Of a stretch of DNA of 15,242 nucleotides, positions 1 to 7,970 are shown in pieces. Both the position numbers and the translations under genes were made by a program. The stretch is from the NCBI GenBank assembly GCA_031285415.1, contig JAITWF010000001.1, positions 1 through 15,242 on the forward strand, given 5' to 3'. The DNA comes from Deferribacteraceae bacterium (GTDB lineage Bacteria > Chrysiogenota > Deferribacteres > Deferribacterales > JAISNW01). The notes beneath the pieces were generated by a model, which saw only the letters and a program-made list of their open reading frames with translations, was not told where the DNA came from and did not search any database. Position 1 is the first letter of the stretch, and the number at the start of each line of letters is the position of its first letter.

Positions 1-704
1 TGGAGGAGTTTATCGAGCAGATGTTCCCCAATAAATGCGTGCGGCTCGATGGCGACAATATCTCATCATTTAAGCAGCTTTCAACGATCTTATCCGATTT
101 CCATAACGGCAAAAAGCAGATATTAGTCGGCACACAGCTGATCGCAAAGGGGCTACACTTTCCAAACGTTACATTTGTAGGGATCATGGGGATCGATAAT
201 GTGCTTGCAATGCCAGAGTTTCGCTCGCTCGAGCGTGGATATCAGCTTTTAATGCAGGTCTCTGGCAGAGCTGGCAGAGGGGCGCAGGAGGGGGTCGTCC
301 ATATTCAGACGCAGATGCCAGAACACCCGATCTTTCAATATATATCAACAGATCCAGAGGATTTTTACCAGTTTGAGCTGGCACGGCGAGAGAGTTTCAG
401 CTATCCACCGTACTCAAAGCTTGCTAGGCTTGTGTTTAGCCACTCGAAGGAGGGGGAGCTAAAGGCGGTTAGCGCAGAGGTAACGAATGCACTTGCGAAA
501 AGCTTTAAAAACGTTCGATTTATGGGACCTGCGCCAGCCGTTATCTTTAAGATAAAAAATCGATACCGTATAAGCGTATTAATCAAAGCCGATACACATA
601 AGGAGATGGGGGCAGTGCTAAAAGCGTGTCTCCCACTATTTGATAGATATAAAAAGGGTACAATGCAGATGAGGGTGGATAGAGATCCGTACTTTTTTAT
701 GTAA
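1..704 (+). CDS. priA: Primosomal protein N' (replication restart helicase PriA), C-terminal part
   Basis: The open frame enters from the left edge (first full codon at position 3) and ends at TAA 702-704, so only about the last 234 residues are present. PriA is the 3'-5' helicase that rebuilds replication forks and loads the primosome at collapsed forks. The superfamily-2 motifs V (GTQLIAKG) and VI (QVSGRAGRG) are both visible. They are followed by the usual PriA C-terminal domain, with a YPPYSKLARLVFS segment and the family-typical ending VDRDPYFFM. The zinc-binding cysteines and Walker motifs lie upstream, outside the window. The stop is only 11 bases from the end of the convergent gene at 716, and I see no terminator between them. 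The identification is secure; what is seen is motifs and order, and the function comes from the family. Confidence 0.95.
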   Translation, partial: EEFIEQMFPNKCVRLDGDNISSFKQLSTILSDFHNGKKQILVGTQLIAKGLHFPNVTFVGIMGIDNVLAMPEFRSLERGYQLLMQVSGRAGRGAQEGVVHIQTQMPEHPIFQYISTDPEDFYQFELARRESFSYPPYSKLARLVFSHSKEGELKAVSAEVTNALAKSFKNVRFMGPAPAVIFKIKNRYRISVLIKADTHKEMGAVLKACLPLFDRYKKGTMQMRVDRDPYFFM

Positions 705-715
705 ACAGACACTCT

Positions 716-1171
716 CTATATAGGCATACCTGTGCTATATGACGCATATATATATTGAGGATTTTCAAAGTACATACTTGAGTTGTAGTTATCAATCTTA
801 TCAGTGATCCACGATCCATAAACTGCTATAAGTGCGTCTATCAACGATACATTTTGCATAGTAGCAATATCAATAATTAACCGTTTATACACCTTAGCTA
901 TATCGAAATGTGTTGGCACAGAGTATCTCGATACCGAAAGATTATCAAAATCGCCGTTCACTATGCCATACTTTGTGATTAGATCGCATGCAGTGCTTTC
1001 AAGTGCTTCGCTATGCAAAACATCGGCTAGATTCATAAGGCGAGATATCTCCTGAACACCAAGCTTATTAACAATATCGCCACGTTTATTTTTCGTTTTT
1101 CTACCAATATATTCGATAACAGAGCAGACAAAGAATAGATCATTTTCCTGTTTTTTTTCTCTGCCGTTCAT
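716..1171 (-). CDS. Partner protein of the DUF3990 gene (DUF3791-like), putative antitoxin or immunity partner
   Basis: This 151-residue protein has no signal peptide or membrane segment. Its N-terminal part (about residues 10-60, with IEYIGRKTKNKR and ADVLHSE) and its C-terminal part (about 93-145, with VYKRLI, SWITDKIDNYNSSMY and ENPQYIYASY) read like a conserved family that I remember as the usual neighbour of DUF3990 genes in gut bacteria. The name DUF3791 is from memory and less certain than the pairing. The start ATG (1169-1171) overlaps the upstream gene's TGA as ATGA, so the two are translationally coupled, and GGTGGA sits just before it. The order, toxin-like gene first and partner second, fits a two-gene toxin-antitoxin-type module. 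No function is proven for either gene. The gene runs convergently into priA. Confidence 0.7.
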   Translation of the reverse strand: MNGREKKQENDLFFVCSVIEYIGRKTKNKRGDIVNKLGVQEISRLMNLADVLHSEALESTACDLITKYGIVNGDFDNLSVSRYSVPTHFDIAKVYKRLIIDIATMQNVSLIDALIAVYGSWITDKIDNYNSSMYFENPQYIYASYSTGMPI

Positions 1172-1623
1172 AATTCCACCGTATAACTTTCAAGAAATTG
1201 CAAACATTTTAGAGCCTTTGTGCTACAGAATGAGATTTGATGTGTTGGGTGTTTAAATTTTGCCAATATCCAAAACTGCTCACGAGTCAAAATGCCAGAG
1301 ATGAAATCAGCCAGATAGTTCCATATCTGATCGTCTGCCATCGCCCCAATAACAATATCGTATTGGTGCGGCTTTCCTGCTCGACAGTCGGCAATAAAAT
1401 CAAGCCACTTATCTGTCATAGTATCAAATGATAATATATTAAGATCGCTTTGTAATATGCAATCAAATATGCTTACGATTGGCGTTTGAAAACGCATTGA
1501 CCATCTTTCAGCTTGCAGCTGTAGCTCTGTGCAGTAGAAACCTTGACCAAAATCTTTATTATTTGCAGAGGCTCGTATCTCTGGATTTTTAATAGTAGCA
1601 TAGCTACCATGATAAATTTTCAT
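1168..1623 (-). CDS. DUF3990 family protein, ADP-ribosyltransferase-like, putative toxin
   Basis: This 151-residue protein begins MKIYHGSYATI and carries DFGQGFYCTE at residues 24-33, then MADDQIW at about 95-101 and THQISFCSTKALKCLQFLES near the end. These blocks match my recollection of the DUF3990 family, which is related to ADP-ribosyltransferases. In that fold H5 and Y30 would belong to the NAD-binding H-Y part, and Q129 is a candidate for the third active-site position; these assignments are inferred. The start ATG has GAGAGG about 6 bases upstream. Its end overlaps the following gene by four bases (ATGA). The pair may modify a host protein, nucleic acid or small molecule, with the partner restraining it. 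The target cannot be read from sequence. The length is normal for the family. Confidence 0.8.
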   Translation of the reverse strand: MKIYHGSYATIKNPEIRASANNKDFGQGFYCTELQLQAERWSMRFQTPIVSIFDCILQSDLNILSFDTMTDKWLDFIADCRAGKPHQYDIVIGAMADDQIWNYLADFISGILTREQFWILAKFKHPTHQISFCSTKALKCLQFLESYTVEL

Positions 1624-1643
1624 CTACATCCTCTCGCCTTGCA

Positions 1644-1716
1644 AGGGCGACCAGACGTCGCCCCTACATAGGCGGCATTAGTATGCTTTACCGTAGGGGC
1701 GGGGTTAACCCGCCCT
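1644..1716. repeat. GTAGGGG palindromic repeat cluster, locus 1 (two units, heads facing each other)
   Basis: Two imperfect palindromes of 24 bases lie in the gap between the DUF3990 gene and the CheW-CheZ gene. Unit A (1644-1667) is on the minus strand: read there it begins GTAGGGGCGACGT and ends TGGTCGCCCT. Unit B (1693-1716) is on the plus strand: GTAGGGGCGGGG, TTAA, CCCGCCCT. Each can form a GC-rich hairpin. No T-run follows, so they are not classic intrinsic terminators, though they may still slow transcription or protect mRNA ends. The same units recur at 7971-8029 and 8917-8940. Confidence 0.85.
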
Positions 1717-1756
1717 AATTCGGCGGAAGATTATCAGCCTATCACCCTTCCAGTGT

Positions 1757-3358
1757 TTACGCAAATCCTAAATCTTCCAGAAGTTTATCGTAGTCGGCAT
1801 GTCCCTCTTTCGATTTCATTATCCCAACGATAGTACCGAAGCGTGCGCCTACCTCTTCGATTGATTTTATCACCTTGCGGAGCTTCTGTTCTGTTATATC
1901 TTGAAATTCCAACGCCTCTAGGATATGAAGCCCCAGATCGCCAGCCTCGCCAACGAGCGTGCTGATCTTCTCTTTCTCCTCGCCGAACGACTTATCATCT
2001 TTCGCCTTTAAAGTCCTATCGAGCTGCTCGATCTCCTTCTGTAGCCCTTTATAGAAGTCGCCCAATCTCTGTGCATTTTGCAGTAAGTTAAACGCCGCCT
2101 TCTCTGTGGTGCTATTCACATCGGTGAGAGTTGACGCCATATTCGGAAGCGATTGCTGAGAGTTTAGAACGGTTGGTGGGATCTCGTCGATACGTCCCTT
2201 TATATCCACAAGCAGTTTAATAAGCTCGCCAACTTCACCTTTAATATTCAGGTCAAGCTCCGAAGCTTCACCATTTATTATGCGGCGAGCGATCTCTTTC
2301 AGCTCTGTAAGGGATGGTTTTTCAGCTGGTGCAGAGCTATCTGCACTGTCAGATGTAGCCTCTACCTCGGTAGCGGCTTCCTCTTCCTGCTGATCTTCAA
2401 TTTTTGAGATTGAAAAATCAGCAGGGAGATCGCTATCTATATCATTTTTTTTTTCGGCGTCCGCCTGTTCCGCGCGCCGTTTTGCGTTTAGTTCAGCTGT
2501 TTCAGCCTCTCGCTTGGCAAGCTCCATAGCGATTAGCTCGTCCATGCTCATCTCTGCCGCAGGTTCTGCGGCTTTCCCCATAGCGGCATCTATATCGCTC
2601 TGCTCTACATGGGCAGAGGGTTTATCGATCACCTTGCTCTGCTGAACTGCGTCGTTCAGCACCGAATCGATATGATCCTCTTCATCCTCATCATCTAGAC
2701 TAAATTGAATCTCTGGCGGTGGAATCTCTCCAGCCTGTGAGTATGCCGGCACCTCTTTAGGAGCTGCTGCCACAGGTGCCGCCTCTTGAGCCACTGGCGC
2801 AAGAGCTACTGCAGGGGCTGGTTTCTTGCCCTTCTTATCTTTGGTGCCGAGGAAACGCTGGCGTAGCGCACTATCCATCATCTCGCTATTTTCGCCAACG
2901 ATACGGTCTATATCAAGGAGGATGATCAATCGCTCATTATATTTACAGATACCGAGAATATACTCCTGTCCAACTGCGCCAACTAGCGGCGGAGTAGGCT
3001 CTACCATGCTACGTTTAATGCGGATAACCTGAGTTACCTCATCAACGACGAAGCCGATATTCTCTCTTTCAAAGCGTGCAACGATGATACGTGTAGCTTT
3101 ATCAAAATCCACTTTATCGAGGTTAAAGCGAACACGCAGGTCAACAACAGGGATAACCTTGCCACGGATGTTCATAACACCAAGAACGTAGTTTTCGACA
3201 CGAGGCACAATCGTGATCTCCACAGTGCGGATAATCTCCTGTATCTTCAATACGTCGATTGCATACTCTTCGTCGCCCAGCTTCATACCAACGAGCTGTA
3301 TAACGTCGGTATCTTCGTTAAATTCGTTATTAATGTCGGACATCATTAGTTCATTCAT
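1757..3358 (-). CDS. CheW-CheZ fusion: chemotaxis coupling domain joined to a CheZ-like phosphatase region
   Basis: This 533-residue cytoplasmic protein has three parts. Residues about 15-160 are a CheW-like domain (EEYAIDVLKIQEIIR, VLGVMNIRGKVIPVVDLR, ILGICKYNERLIILLDIDRI), which couples receptors to CheA. About 165-345 is a low-complexity Ala/Pro- and acid-rich linker. About 350-533 is helical and ends in CheZ features: a DITEQ motif at 487-491 aligning with the CheZ catalytic DLTGQ (the Asp and the Gln are both kept), then a spacer and the last residues DYDKLLEDLGFA, very like the CheY-binding tail of CheZ (DDLLDSLGF). The protein would therefore hold a CheY-P phosphatase at the receptor array. 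I chose ATG 3358 because GAGAGG lies 6 bases upstream; a TTG two codons earlier is possible. No receiver domain is present, so this is not CheV. The CheW call is firm; the CheZ call rests on motif and tail and is fairly strong. Confidence 0.85.
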   Translation of the reverse strand: MNELMMSDINNEFNEDTDVIQLVGMKLGDEEYAIDVLKIQEIIRTVEITIVPRVENYVLGVMNIRGKVIPVVDLRVRFNLDKVDFDKATRIIVARFERENIGFVVDEVTQVIRIKRSMVEPTPPLVGAVGQEYILGICKYNERLIILLDIDRIVGENSEMMDSALRQRFLGTKDKKGKKPAPAVALAPVAQEAAPVAAAPKEVPAYSQAGEIPPPEIQFSLDDEDEEDHIDSVLNDAVQQSKVIDKPSAHVEQSDIDAAMGKAAEPAAEMSMDELIAMELAKREAETAELNAKRRAEQADAEKKNDIDSDLPADFSISKIEDQQEEEAATEVEATSDSADSSAPAEKPSLTELKEIARRIINGEASELDLNIKGEVGELIKLLVDIKGRIDEIPPTVLNSQQSLPNMASTLTDVNSTTEKAAFNLLQNAQRLGDFYKGLQKEIEQLDRTLKAKDDKSFGEEKEKISTLVGEAGDLGLHILEALEFQDITEQKLRKVIKSIEEVGARFGTIVGIMKSKEGHADYDKLLEDLGFA

Positions 3359-3375
3359 GATCAACCTCTCAAATC

Positions 3376-3391
3376 TACACTCGGTAGTGTA
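3376..3391. promoter_or_regulatory. Small perfect inverted repeat upstream of the CheW-CheZ gene
   Basis: TACACT and AGTGTA flank a four-base loop in the 42-base gap between the ParA-like gene and the CheW-CheZ gene, just upstream of the latter's GAGAGG ribosome-binding site. It could be an mRNA hairpin that adjusts expression within the operon, or a small operator. It has no T-run, so it is not a terminator. It may also be chance. Confidence 0.35.
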
Positions 3392-3400
3392 CGTAAATTC

Positions 3401-4285
3401 TTACAACTTTTCAAGTAATAATTGGTGTATATCGTCGATACACGCCGCCGTGCCTGAATCTCTGTTGCTTGAATAGAATGGCAACATAAGCCGCACACTC
3501 TCCCCTACGCTCTCATCATACGGTATAAAACCTAATTTTTCAACAGATATACGCAGGTATTTTTTTATAATTGATTCAAAACCGTAAAAAACATTTAGTT
3601 CTTTTTTAAATCGAACCATATTTAAAACGATCCCAACCTTATAACTTTCTATAAATTTACTGATCTCTTCAGCGGCGTTCTGGTCTACTGTAGCGATATC
3701 CTCTGATATCGAGTTGATGTTCTGGTAAGTGGCGCTTTTGTTGCGAAGCTTTCTGTTGATCTCATCAAACTGCACCTCGCTTGATAGATAACGCTCGATA
3801 TGCCGATATAACGCTATCTTTAGGAAGCCGTAGGCGTTTTCAATGGCGGTCGGCTCTGAATTCATGGCGATAATCTTCTTTTCGGCTAGGTTAAATAGAT
3901 CGATCATATTGAAGCTAGTACCAGCACCTAAATCTAATATGATAAATTCATAGTCGGCATTTTTTAGCTTATCGATAAACCTGCTACGCTCCACCTTTGT
4001 GATATGAGCCATACCGAGGATATCCCCTGAGCCTGCTATAAAATCAACGCCTACAGGGGTTTGGGTGATTATATCATTTATATTAGTCTTCTCTCGCAGA
4101 AAGTTGTATATCCCCATCGGTGGCACCTTATACCCCAAGAAGTTATGAAGGTTTGCCCCACCGAGGTCTGCATCCACTAAAAGGGTTTTATGTCCACCTG
4201 CCGTTAGCGATTGCGCAAGGCTAGAGGATAGAAAGCTCTTCCCCACTCCCCCTTTGCCGCTAGCGATAGCTATTATCTCTGCCAT
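3401..4285 (-). CDS. MinD/ParA-family ATPase (FlhG-like)
   Basis: This 294-residue P-loop ATPase has a deviant Walker A (KGGVGKS, residues 11-17), a switch I region with VDADLGGANLHNFLG (about 37-51) and a Walker B-like segment IILDLGAG (about 114-121). Proteins of this group dimerise on ATP and position cell structures at poles or on membranes; FlhG/FleN controls flagellar number. The following gene is a chemotaxis protein, so a role in placing or counting flagella or chemoreceptor arrays is likely, but this member lacks features that would settle FlhG against other ParA-type orphans. I therefore give no symbol. The ATG at 4285 has GGAGAG 6 bases upstream and overlaps the end of the preceding DUF2062 gene by 13 bases. 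I do not see a clear C-terminal amphipathic MinD-type helix. Confidence 0.85.
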   Translation of the reverse strand: MAEIIAIASGKGGVGKSFLSSSLAQSLTAGGHKTLLVDADLGGANLHNFLGYKVPPMGIYNFLREKTNINDIITQTPVGVDFIAGSGDILGMAHITKVERSRFIDKLKNADYEFIILDLGAGTSFNMIDLFNLAEKKIIAMNSEPTAIENAYGFLKIALYRHIERYLSSEVQFDEINRKLRNKSATYQNINSISEDIATVDQNAAEEISKFIESYKVGIVLNMVRFKKELNVFYGFESIIKKYLRISVEKLGFIPYDESVGESVRLMLPFYSSNRDSGTAACIDDIHQLLLEKL

Positions 4286-4731
4286 AGATTACTCTCCGAA
4301 TTTTCCCTTCTATACCCTCGTACTATATAATATACAATAGGATATGTAAAGATAGATAATGCCGCCCCCACAACGTGCGTACCGAGCCAAAACGGCAACA
4401 GGAGCGACTTTTGGGTCTCCCAAAGTTCTTTTAAAGTTATATTATCCCACTGTAAATTAATGTTTAGATCAGTACCCAATAGTGTAGAGCCTACCGCTGT
4501 AGTGAATGTGTAGATAAACGGTATTGTGAATGGGTTTACGGTGTGTGCGCCTATTAGAATAGGATATATCGGCAGCCTTAATATCGATGAGGCGAGAACT
4601 GCCATAAGCGTATGTAGCCCTAGATATGGCGAAAAGCCGATCCAGATACCGATAGCGCACGCCAACGCTAGCTTCTTTGTGGATACATCGAGCGTTAATA
4701 TGTCGTGAAGTGCAGCTTTAACTCTCTTCAC
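4273..4731 (-). CDS. DUF2062 membrane protein, copy 2 of a tandem pair
   Basis: This 152-residue protein has several hydrophobic stretches (about residues 20-50, 55-85 and 115-135). It carries the DUF2062 hallmark blocks DVSTKKLALACAIGIWIGFSPYLGLHT and PIYPILIGAHTVNPFTIPFIYTFTT. The family is a membrane domain of unknown biochemical role, often short and near envelope or lipopolysaccharide genes. The start is GTG at 4729-4731 with GAGG eight bases before it, and the gene overlaps the previous DUF2062 gene by 14 bases. It is clearly paralogous to that gene: the two share DVS-K-A-CA-GI, NP-TIPFI and FTT. The C-terminus is short and cytoplasmic-looking, with positive charge. Function unknown; the family call is confident. 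Confidence 0.85.
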   Translation of the reverse strand: MKRVKAALHDILTLDVSTKKLALACAIGIWIGFSPYLGLHTLMAVLASSILRLPIYPILIGAHTVNPFTIPFIYTFTTAVGSTLLGTDLNINLQWDNITLKELWETQKSLLLPFWLGTHVVGAALSIFTYPIVYYIVRGYRRENSESNLWQR

Positions 4732-5203
4732 GAGCTTTTCCTCTCTTGTACCTTTTCATTATGAAGTATGTAATAAAGTATGTCGGTACGCTCAGGATAA
4801 ATCCCACAAAGTGTGTGCCTATAAAGAATGGCAGGAGTAACACCTTACCAGTTTCGTATAGATATCGCAGATTAAGGTTTTGCCAATCGACATCCACGGT
4901 AACGTCCATATTTAGTAGCCACATCCCCACATTTGTGGTAAATGCGAAGATAAATGGGATCGTGATAGGGTTTGTGATATAAACGCCAGCCAAGATCGGG
5001 TAGAGAGGGAGCTTGAATATACTTGCAAGTGTTATTGCGATATAGGTTTGAAGCCCTATATACGGATTTATCCCTGCAAGTATACCGAGAGCGCACGACA
5101 TTGCCATCTTGTGTGGCGATACGTCTAGCGATAGCATCACCTTTAGCCGCGCCCTTAGCTTATCGATCCATTTAATTCGCTCTCTCTTCTCTTGTTGTTT
5201 CAA
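4718..5203 (-). CDS. DUF2062 membrane protein, copy 1 of a tandem pair
   Basis: This 161-residue protein has a highly basic N-terminus (KRERIKWIDKLRARLKV), then DVSPHKMAMSCALGILAGINPYIGLQT and PLYPILAGVYITNPITIPFIFAFTTNVG, then hydrophobic stretches and a basic C-terminal tail (MKRYKRGK). These are DUF2062 features, and the basic ends suggest cytoplasmic termini. The start appears to be TTG (5201-5203), overlapping the lon stop as TTGA. GGAG lies 11 bases upstream inside the end of lon, a little far. The next in-frame ATG is about 18 residues in and would leave the basic N-terminus untranslated. The coupling to lon puts this membrane pair in the heat-shock protease operon. Function unknown. 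Confidence 0.83.
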   Translation of the reverse strand: MKQQEKRERIKWIDKLRARLKVMLSLDVSPHKMAMSCALGILAGINPYIGLQTYIAITLASIFKLPLYPILAGVYITNPITIPFIFAFTTNVGMWLLNMDVTVDVDWQNLNLRYLYETGKVLLLPFFIGTHFVGFILSVPTYFITYFIMKRYKRGKAREES

Positions 5204-7527
5204 ATTAAAGCTATCTCCAATACCTCATCAAACATACTCACAGGGATAATCTTTAGTGATTTAGTAATACTTTTAGGCATCTTTTTAACTTCTTGCGCAT
5301 TTTTCTGCGGTATTATTACAGTTTTCACCCCTAGCCGTTTAGCAGCGAAGAGTTTCTCCTTTAATCCGCCGATCGGAAGCACCTTGCCAGTGATCGTAAT
5401 CTCGCCTGTCATCGCCAGATCCTTCTTCACCGCTCTACCGGTGACAACGCTCATGATCGCCGTTGCCATAGTTATCCCAGCAGAGGGGCCATCTTTCGGG
5501 ATCGCACCAGCAGGTATGTGTATATGGATATCAAATTCAGAGAACTCCTTGTCGTCCACCCCATATTTTGGGGCGATCGAGCGCACATAGGTAAGTGCCG
5601 CCCTTGTGGACTCCTTCATGACGTCGCCCATCATCCCAGTCTGAATAAAGCCGCCCTTCCCCTGAAACTTTGTACACTCAACGAAGAGAACCTCACCGCC
5701 AACAGGCGTCCATGCAAGTCCTGTGACGATCCCAACCTCATTTGTTTTAAGCTCATCTTCATCTTGAAAATCTCTAGCACCAAGATATTTAGAGAGGTTT
5801 TTAGCGGTTATATTAAACGATTTCCCCTTCTTCTCTACGATAGCTCTGCCGATCTTGCGGCAAACTGTACCCACCACCTGCTCGAGGCGTCGCAGGCCAG
5901 ATTCTCTGGTATATCCGCTAATAATAAGCTTTATCGCCTCATCTTCAAAGGTGATATTCTCGTCGGTTAGCCCCGATTCCTCCACCTGACGAGGGATAAT
6001 ATATTTTTTAACGATCGCAAGCTTCTCCTCCTCGGTGTAGCCTGCAAGGCGTATGATCTCCATCCGATCTCGCAATGGCGATGGGATAGGGTCGAGGTAG
6101 TTTGCCGTTGTGATAAACAGTATATGGCTCAGGTCGAACGGCACCCCCAGATAGTGATCTGTGAAGGAGTTATTCTGCACAGGGTCTAACACCTCTAAAA
6201 GTGCCGAAGCAGGATCGCCTCTGAAATCCGCCCCTAACTTGTCGATCTCGTCGAGCATCATCACAGGGTTGTTTGCTCCAGCCGTTTTGAGCGACTGAAT
6301 AATCTTCCCTGGCATTGCGCCGATATATGTGCGTCTATGCCCACGGATCTCCGCCTCATCACGCATACCGCCGAAGCTCATGCGCACAAACTCTCTATTC
6401 AGCGCACGAGCAACAGACCTACCCAATGAGGTTTTACCCACACCAGGAGGGCCCACAAGGCATAAGATCGGGCTCTTTAGATCTTTCTTTAGCTTACGAA
6501 GGGCAAGGAAATCTAGAATACGCTCCTTTACCTCCTCCATGCCGTAGTGATCCTCATCAAGAATCTTGCTAGCCTTCTTTATATTCAAGCTCTCTTTCGA
6601 GCTTTTACTCCATGGTAGGTCGAGAAGCCAATCGAGATATGTGCGGATAACAGAGCCTTCGGCACTATCGTCGGATAGATTAGATAGGCGTTTCAGCTGT
6701 TTATGCGCCTCGGCATGCACATCTTCTGGCATGCCAGCCTCGTCAATCTTGGCTGCCAGCTCCTCCAGCTCGGAGCCGTAGCTATCCTCCTCGCCAAGCT
6801 CTTTGCGGATCGCCTTGAGCTGCTCACGAAGGAAGTAATCTCGCTGCACCTTATCGATCTCCCCCTTTGCATTTGAGGTGATCTTCTGCTGAACCTCCAT
6901 AATGGAAAGCTCACGGTTGAAATATTCGGAGATCTTCTTTAGCCGCTCAAAGGGGTTCAACATCTCAAGGAGAGCCTGCGCCTCCTCAAGAGATACCCCC
7001 ATATTGGAGGAGATAATGTCGGAGAGGCGTTCGGGATCGTTTAAACTCTCAAGAAGCTCCACAAACTCTGGCGGTACGGATTTCCCCATCCCCACAAGGC
7101 GCAAGATCTGCTCCTTTACGCTGCGCATCTGCGCCTGAGCCACTGTGGAATCTTTCTTTGTCATCTTTTTCTGGATAAGCTCGACTTTGGCAATTATTGA
7201 GCCGTTATCTCGCCGCTCCATAGCGTTCAAATACGCCCTACTCATCCCTTGAATCAGGATCTTCACTTCGCCGTTGGGCTGCTTTAGCATGCGAAGGATC
7301 TGCCCTACAGTGCCAAGGGTATAGAGATCCTCCTTGCGAGGCTCCTCTACAGATGAATCTTTCTGCGTCACAAAAAAGACCATTCGATCGCCCGATAATG
7401 CTTGATCCACAGCGGCGACGCTCGACGCACGTCCCACAAATAGGGGGATCACCATCGATGGAAAGATAACGATATCTTTAACTGGCAGTAGCGGTAAATT
7501 TTCTGGTATATTTGTTTCATTTTCCAT
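5200..7527 (-). CDS. lon: ATP-dependent protease Lon (LonA type)
   Basis: A complete 775-residue LonA, close to the usual length. It degrades misfolded and short-lived regulatory proteins in the cytoplasm. In order there is an N-terminal substrate-binding domain (about 10-200, LPLLPVKDIVIFPSMVIPLFVGR), a coiled-coil region, an AAA+ domain with Walker A GPPGVGKT and Walker B MMLDEID, and a protease domain with DGPSAGIT (catalytic Ser about 682) and GGLKEK (catalytic Lys about 725). I chose ATG 7525-7527 because GGTG lies six bases upstream and matches the anti-Shine-Dalgarno sequence; a GTG three codons earlier has no such site. The gene follows hsp20 by about 27 bases, which fits shared heat-stress expression, and its stop overlaps the next gene's start as TTGA. 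No key residue is missing. Confidence 0.97.
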   Translation of the reverse strand: MENETNIPENLPLLPVKDIVIFPSMVIPLFVGRASSVAAVDQALSGDRMVFFVTQKDSSVEEPRKEDLYTLGTVGQILRMLKQPNGEVKILIQGMSRAYLNAMERRDNGSIIAKVELIQKKMTKKDSTVAQAQMRSVKEQILRLVGMGKSVPPEFVELLESLNDPERLSDIISSNMGVSLEEAQALLEMLNPFERLKKISEYFNRELSIMEVQQKITSNAKGEIDKVQRDYFLREQLKAIRKELGEEDSYGSELEELAAKIDEAGMPEDVHAEAHKQLKRLSNLSDDSAEGSVIRTYLDWLLDLPWSKSSKESLNIKKASKILDEDHYGMEEVKERILDFLALRKLKKDLKSPILCLVGPPGVGKTSLGRSVARALNREFVRMSFGGMRDEAEIRGHRRTYIGAMPGKIIQSLKTAGANNPVMMLDEIDKLGADFRGDPASALLEVLDPVQNNSFTDHYLGVPFDLSHILFITTANYLDPIPSPLRDRMEIIRLAGYTEEEKLAIVKKYIIPRQVEESGLTDENITFEDEAIKLIISGYTRESGLRRLEQVVGTVCRKIGRAIVEKKGKSFNITAKNLSKYLGARDFQDEDELKTNEVGIVTGLAWTPVGGEVLFVECTKFQGKGGFIQTGMMGDVMKESTRAALTYVRSIAPKYGVDDKEFSEFDIHIHIPAGAIPKDGPSAGITMATAIMSVVTGRAVKKDLAMTGEITITGKVLPIGGLKEKLFAAKRLGVKTVIIPQKNAQEVKKMPKSITKSLKIIPVSMFDEVLEIALI

Positions 7528-7554
7528 AGTTAACACCGTAGATTTTTTTTGAGT

Positions 7555-7914
7555 TTACCGTTCCCACATAATGTGCAGAACGCCATCATTTAGATCAAAT
7601 TGAATATTTTCGATTGTTTCAGATACAGGGATATGCAGAATCCTTTGAAAGTGCGCACTCTGACGCTCCATTCGCACAAAGACTCTGCTCTTGTCTGCGG
7701 AGTAGTACGATCTCTTTACACCCTCTATGACGATATAGTCATCTCGCCGATATACACGCACGTCGGTCGCCAAGATCCCTGGCAGATCTAGCCACATATG
7801 AACGCTACCAGGGTTGATAACCACATCCATCGGCACATTCAGCTTGCCACCAAGCTGCTGCTCCTGATTTTCATCTACCAGAAATGATTTAAAGTCTTGC
7901 AATTTAAAGTGCAT
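7555..7914 (-). CDS. Small heat-shock protein, Hsp20 / alpha-crystallin family
   Basis: This 119-residue protein has the beta-sandwich pattern of an alpha-crystallin domain from about residue 27 to the end: MDVVINPGSVHMWLDLPGI, VYRRDDYIVIEGVKR, FVRMERQSAHFQRILHIPVSE and the signature-like FDLNDGVLHIMW. Such proteins hold unfolding clients for refolding or proteolysis. Oddly, the chain stops right after the last domain strand (IMWER), so it lacks the C-terminal I-x-I motif that most Hsp20 proteins use to assemble oligomers. GGAAGG stands four bases before the ATG. It is first in the apparent hsp20-lon-DUF2062-DUF2062-ParA-CheWZ run, with a repeat cluster upstream. I found no convincing heat-shock promoter. 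Confidence 0.88.
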   Translation of the reverse strand: MHFKLQDFKSFLVDENQEQQLGGKLNVPMDVVINPGSVHMWLDLPGILATDVRVYRRDDYIVIEGVKRSYYSADKSRVFVRMERQSAHFQRILHIPVSETIENIQFDLNDGVLHIMWER

Positions 7915-7970
7915 ATTGCCTTCCGTTACCCTCGTATCATTGCGGATTGAATTCGCAACCCATGCAGGGG

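Noticed and set aside
1757..3358. CheV (CheW plus receiver domain)
   Set aside because: No receiver-domain phosphorylation motifs follow the CheW part. The C-terminal segment is a linker and helices with CheZ-like motifs instead.
5518..5970. 150-codon plus-strand frame within lon
   Set aside because: It lies fully inside the protease region of lon, has no ribosome-binding site, and its product resembles nothing. Lon is intact in the other strand.
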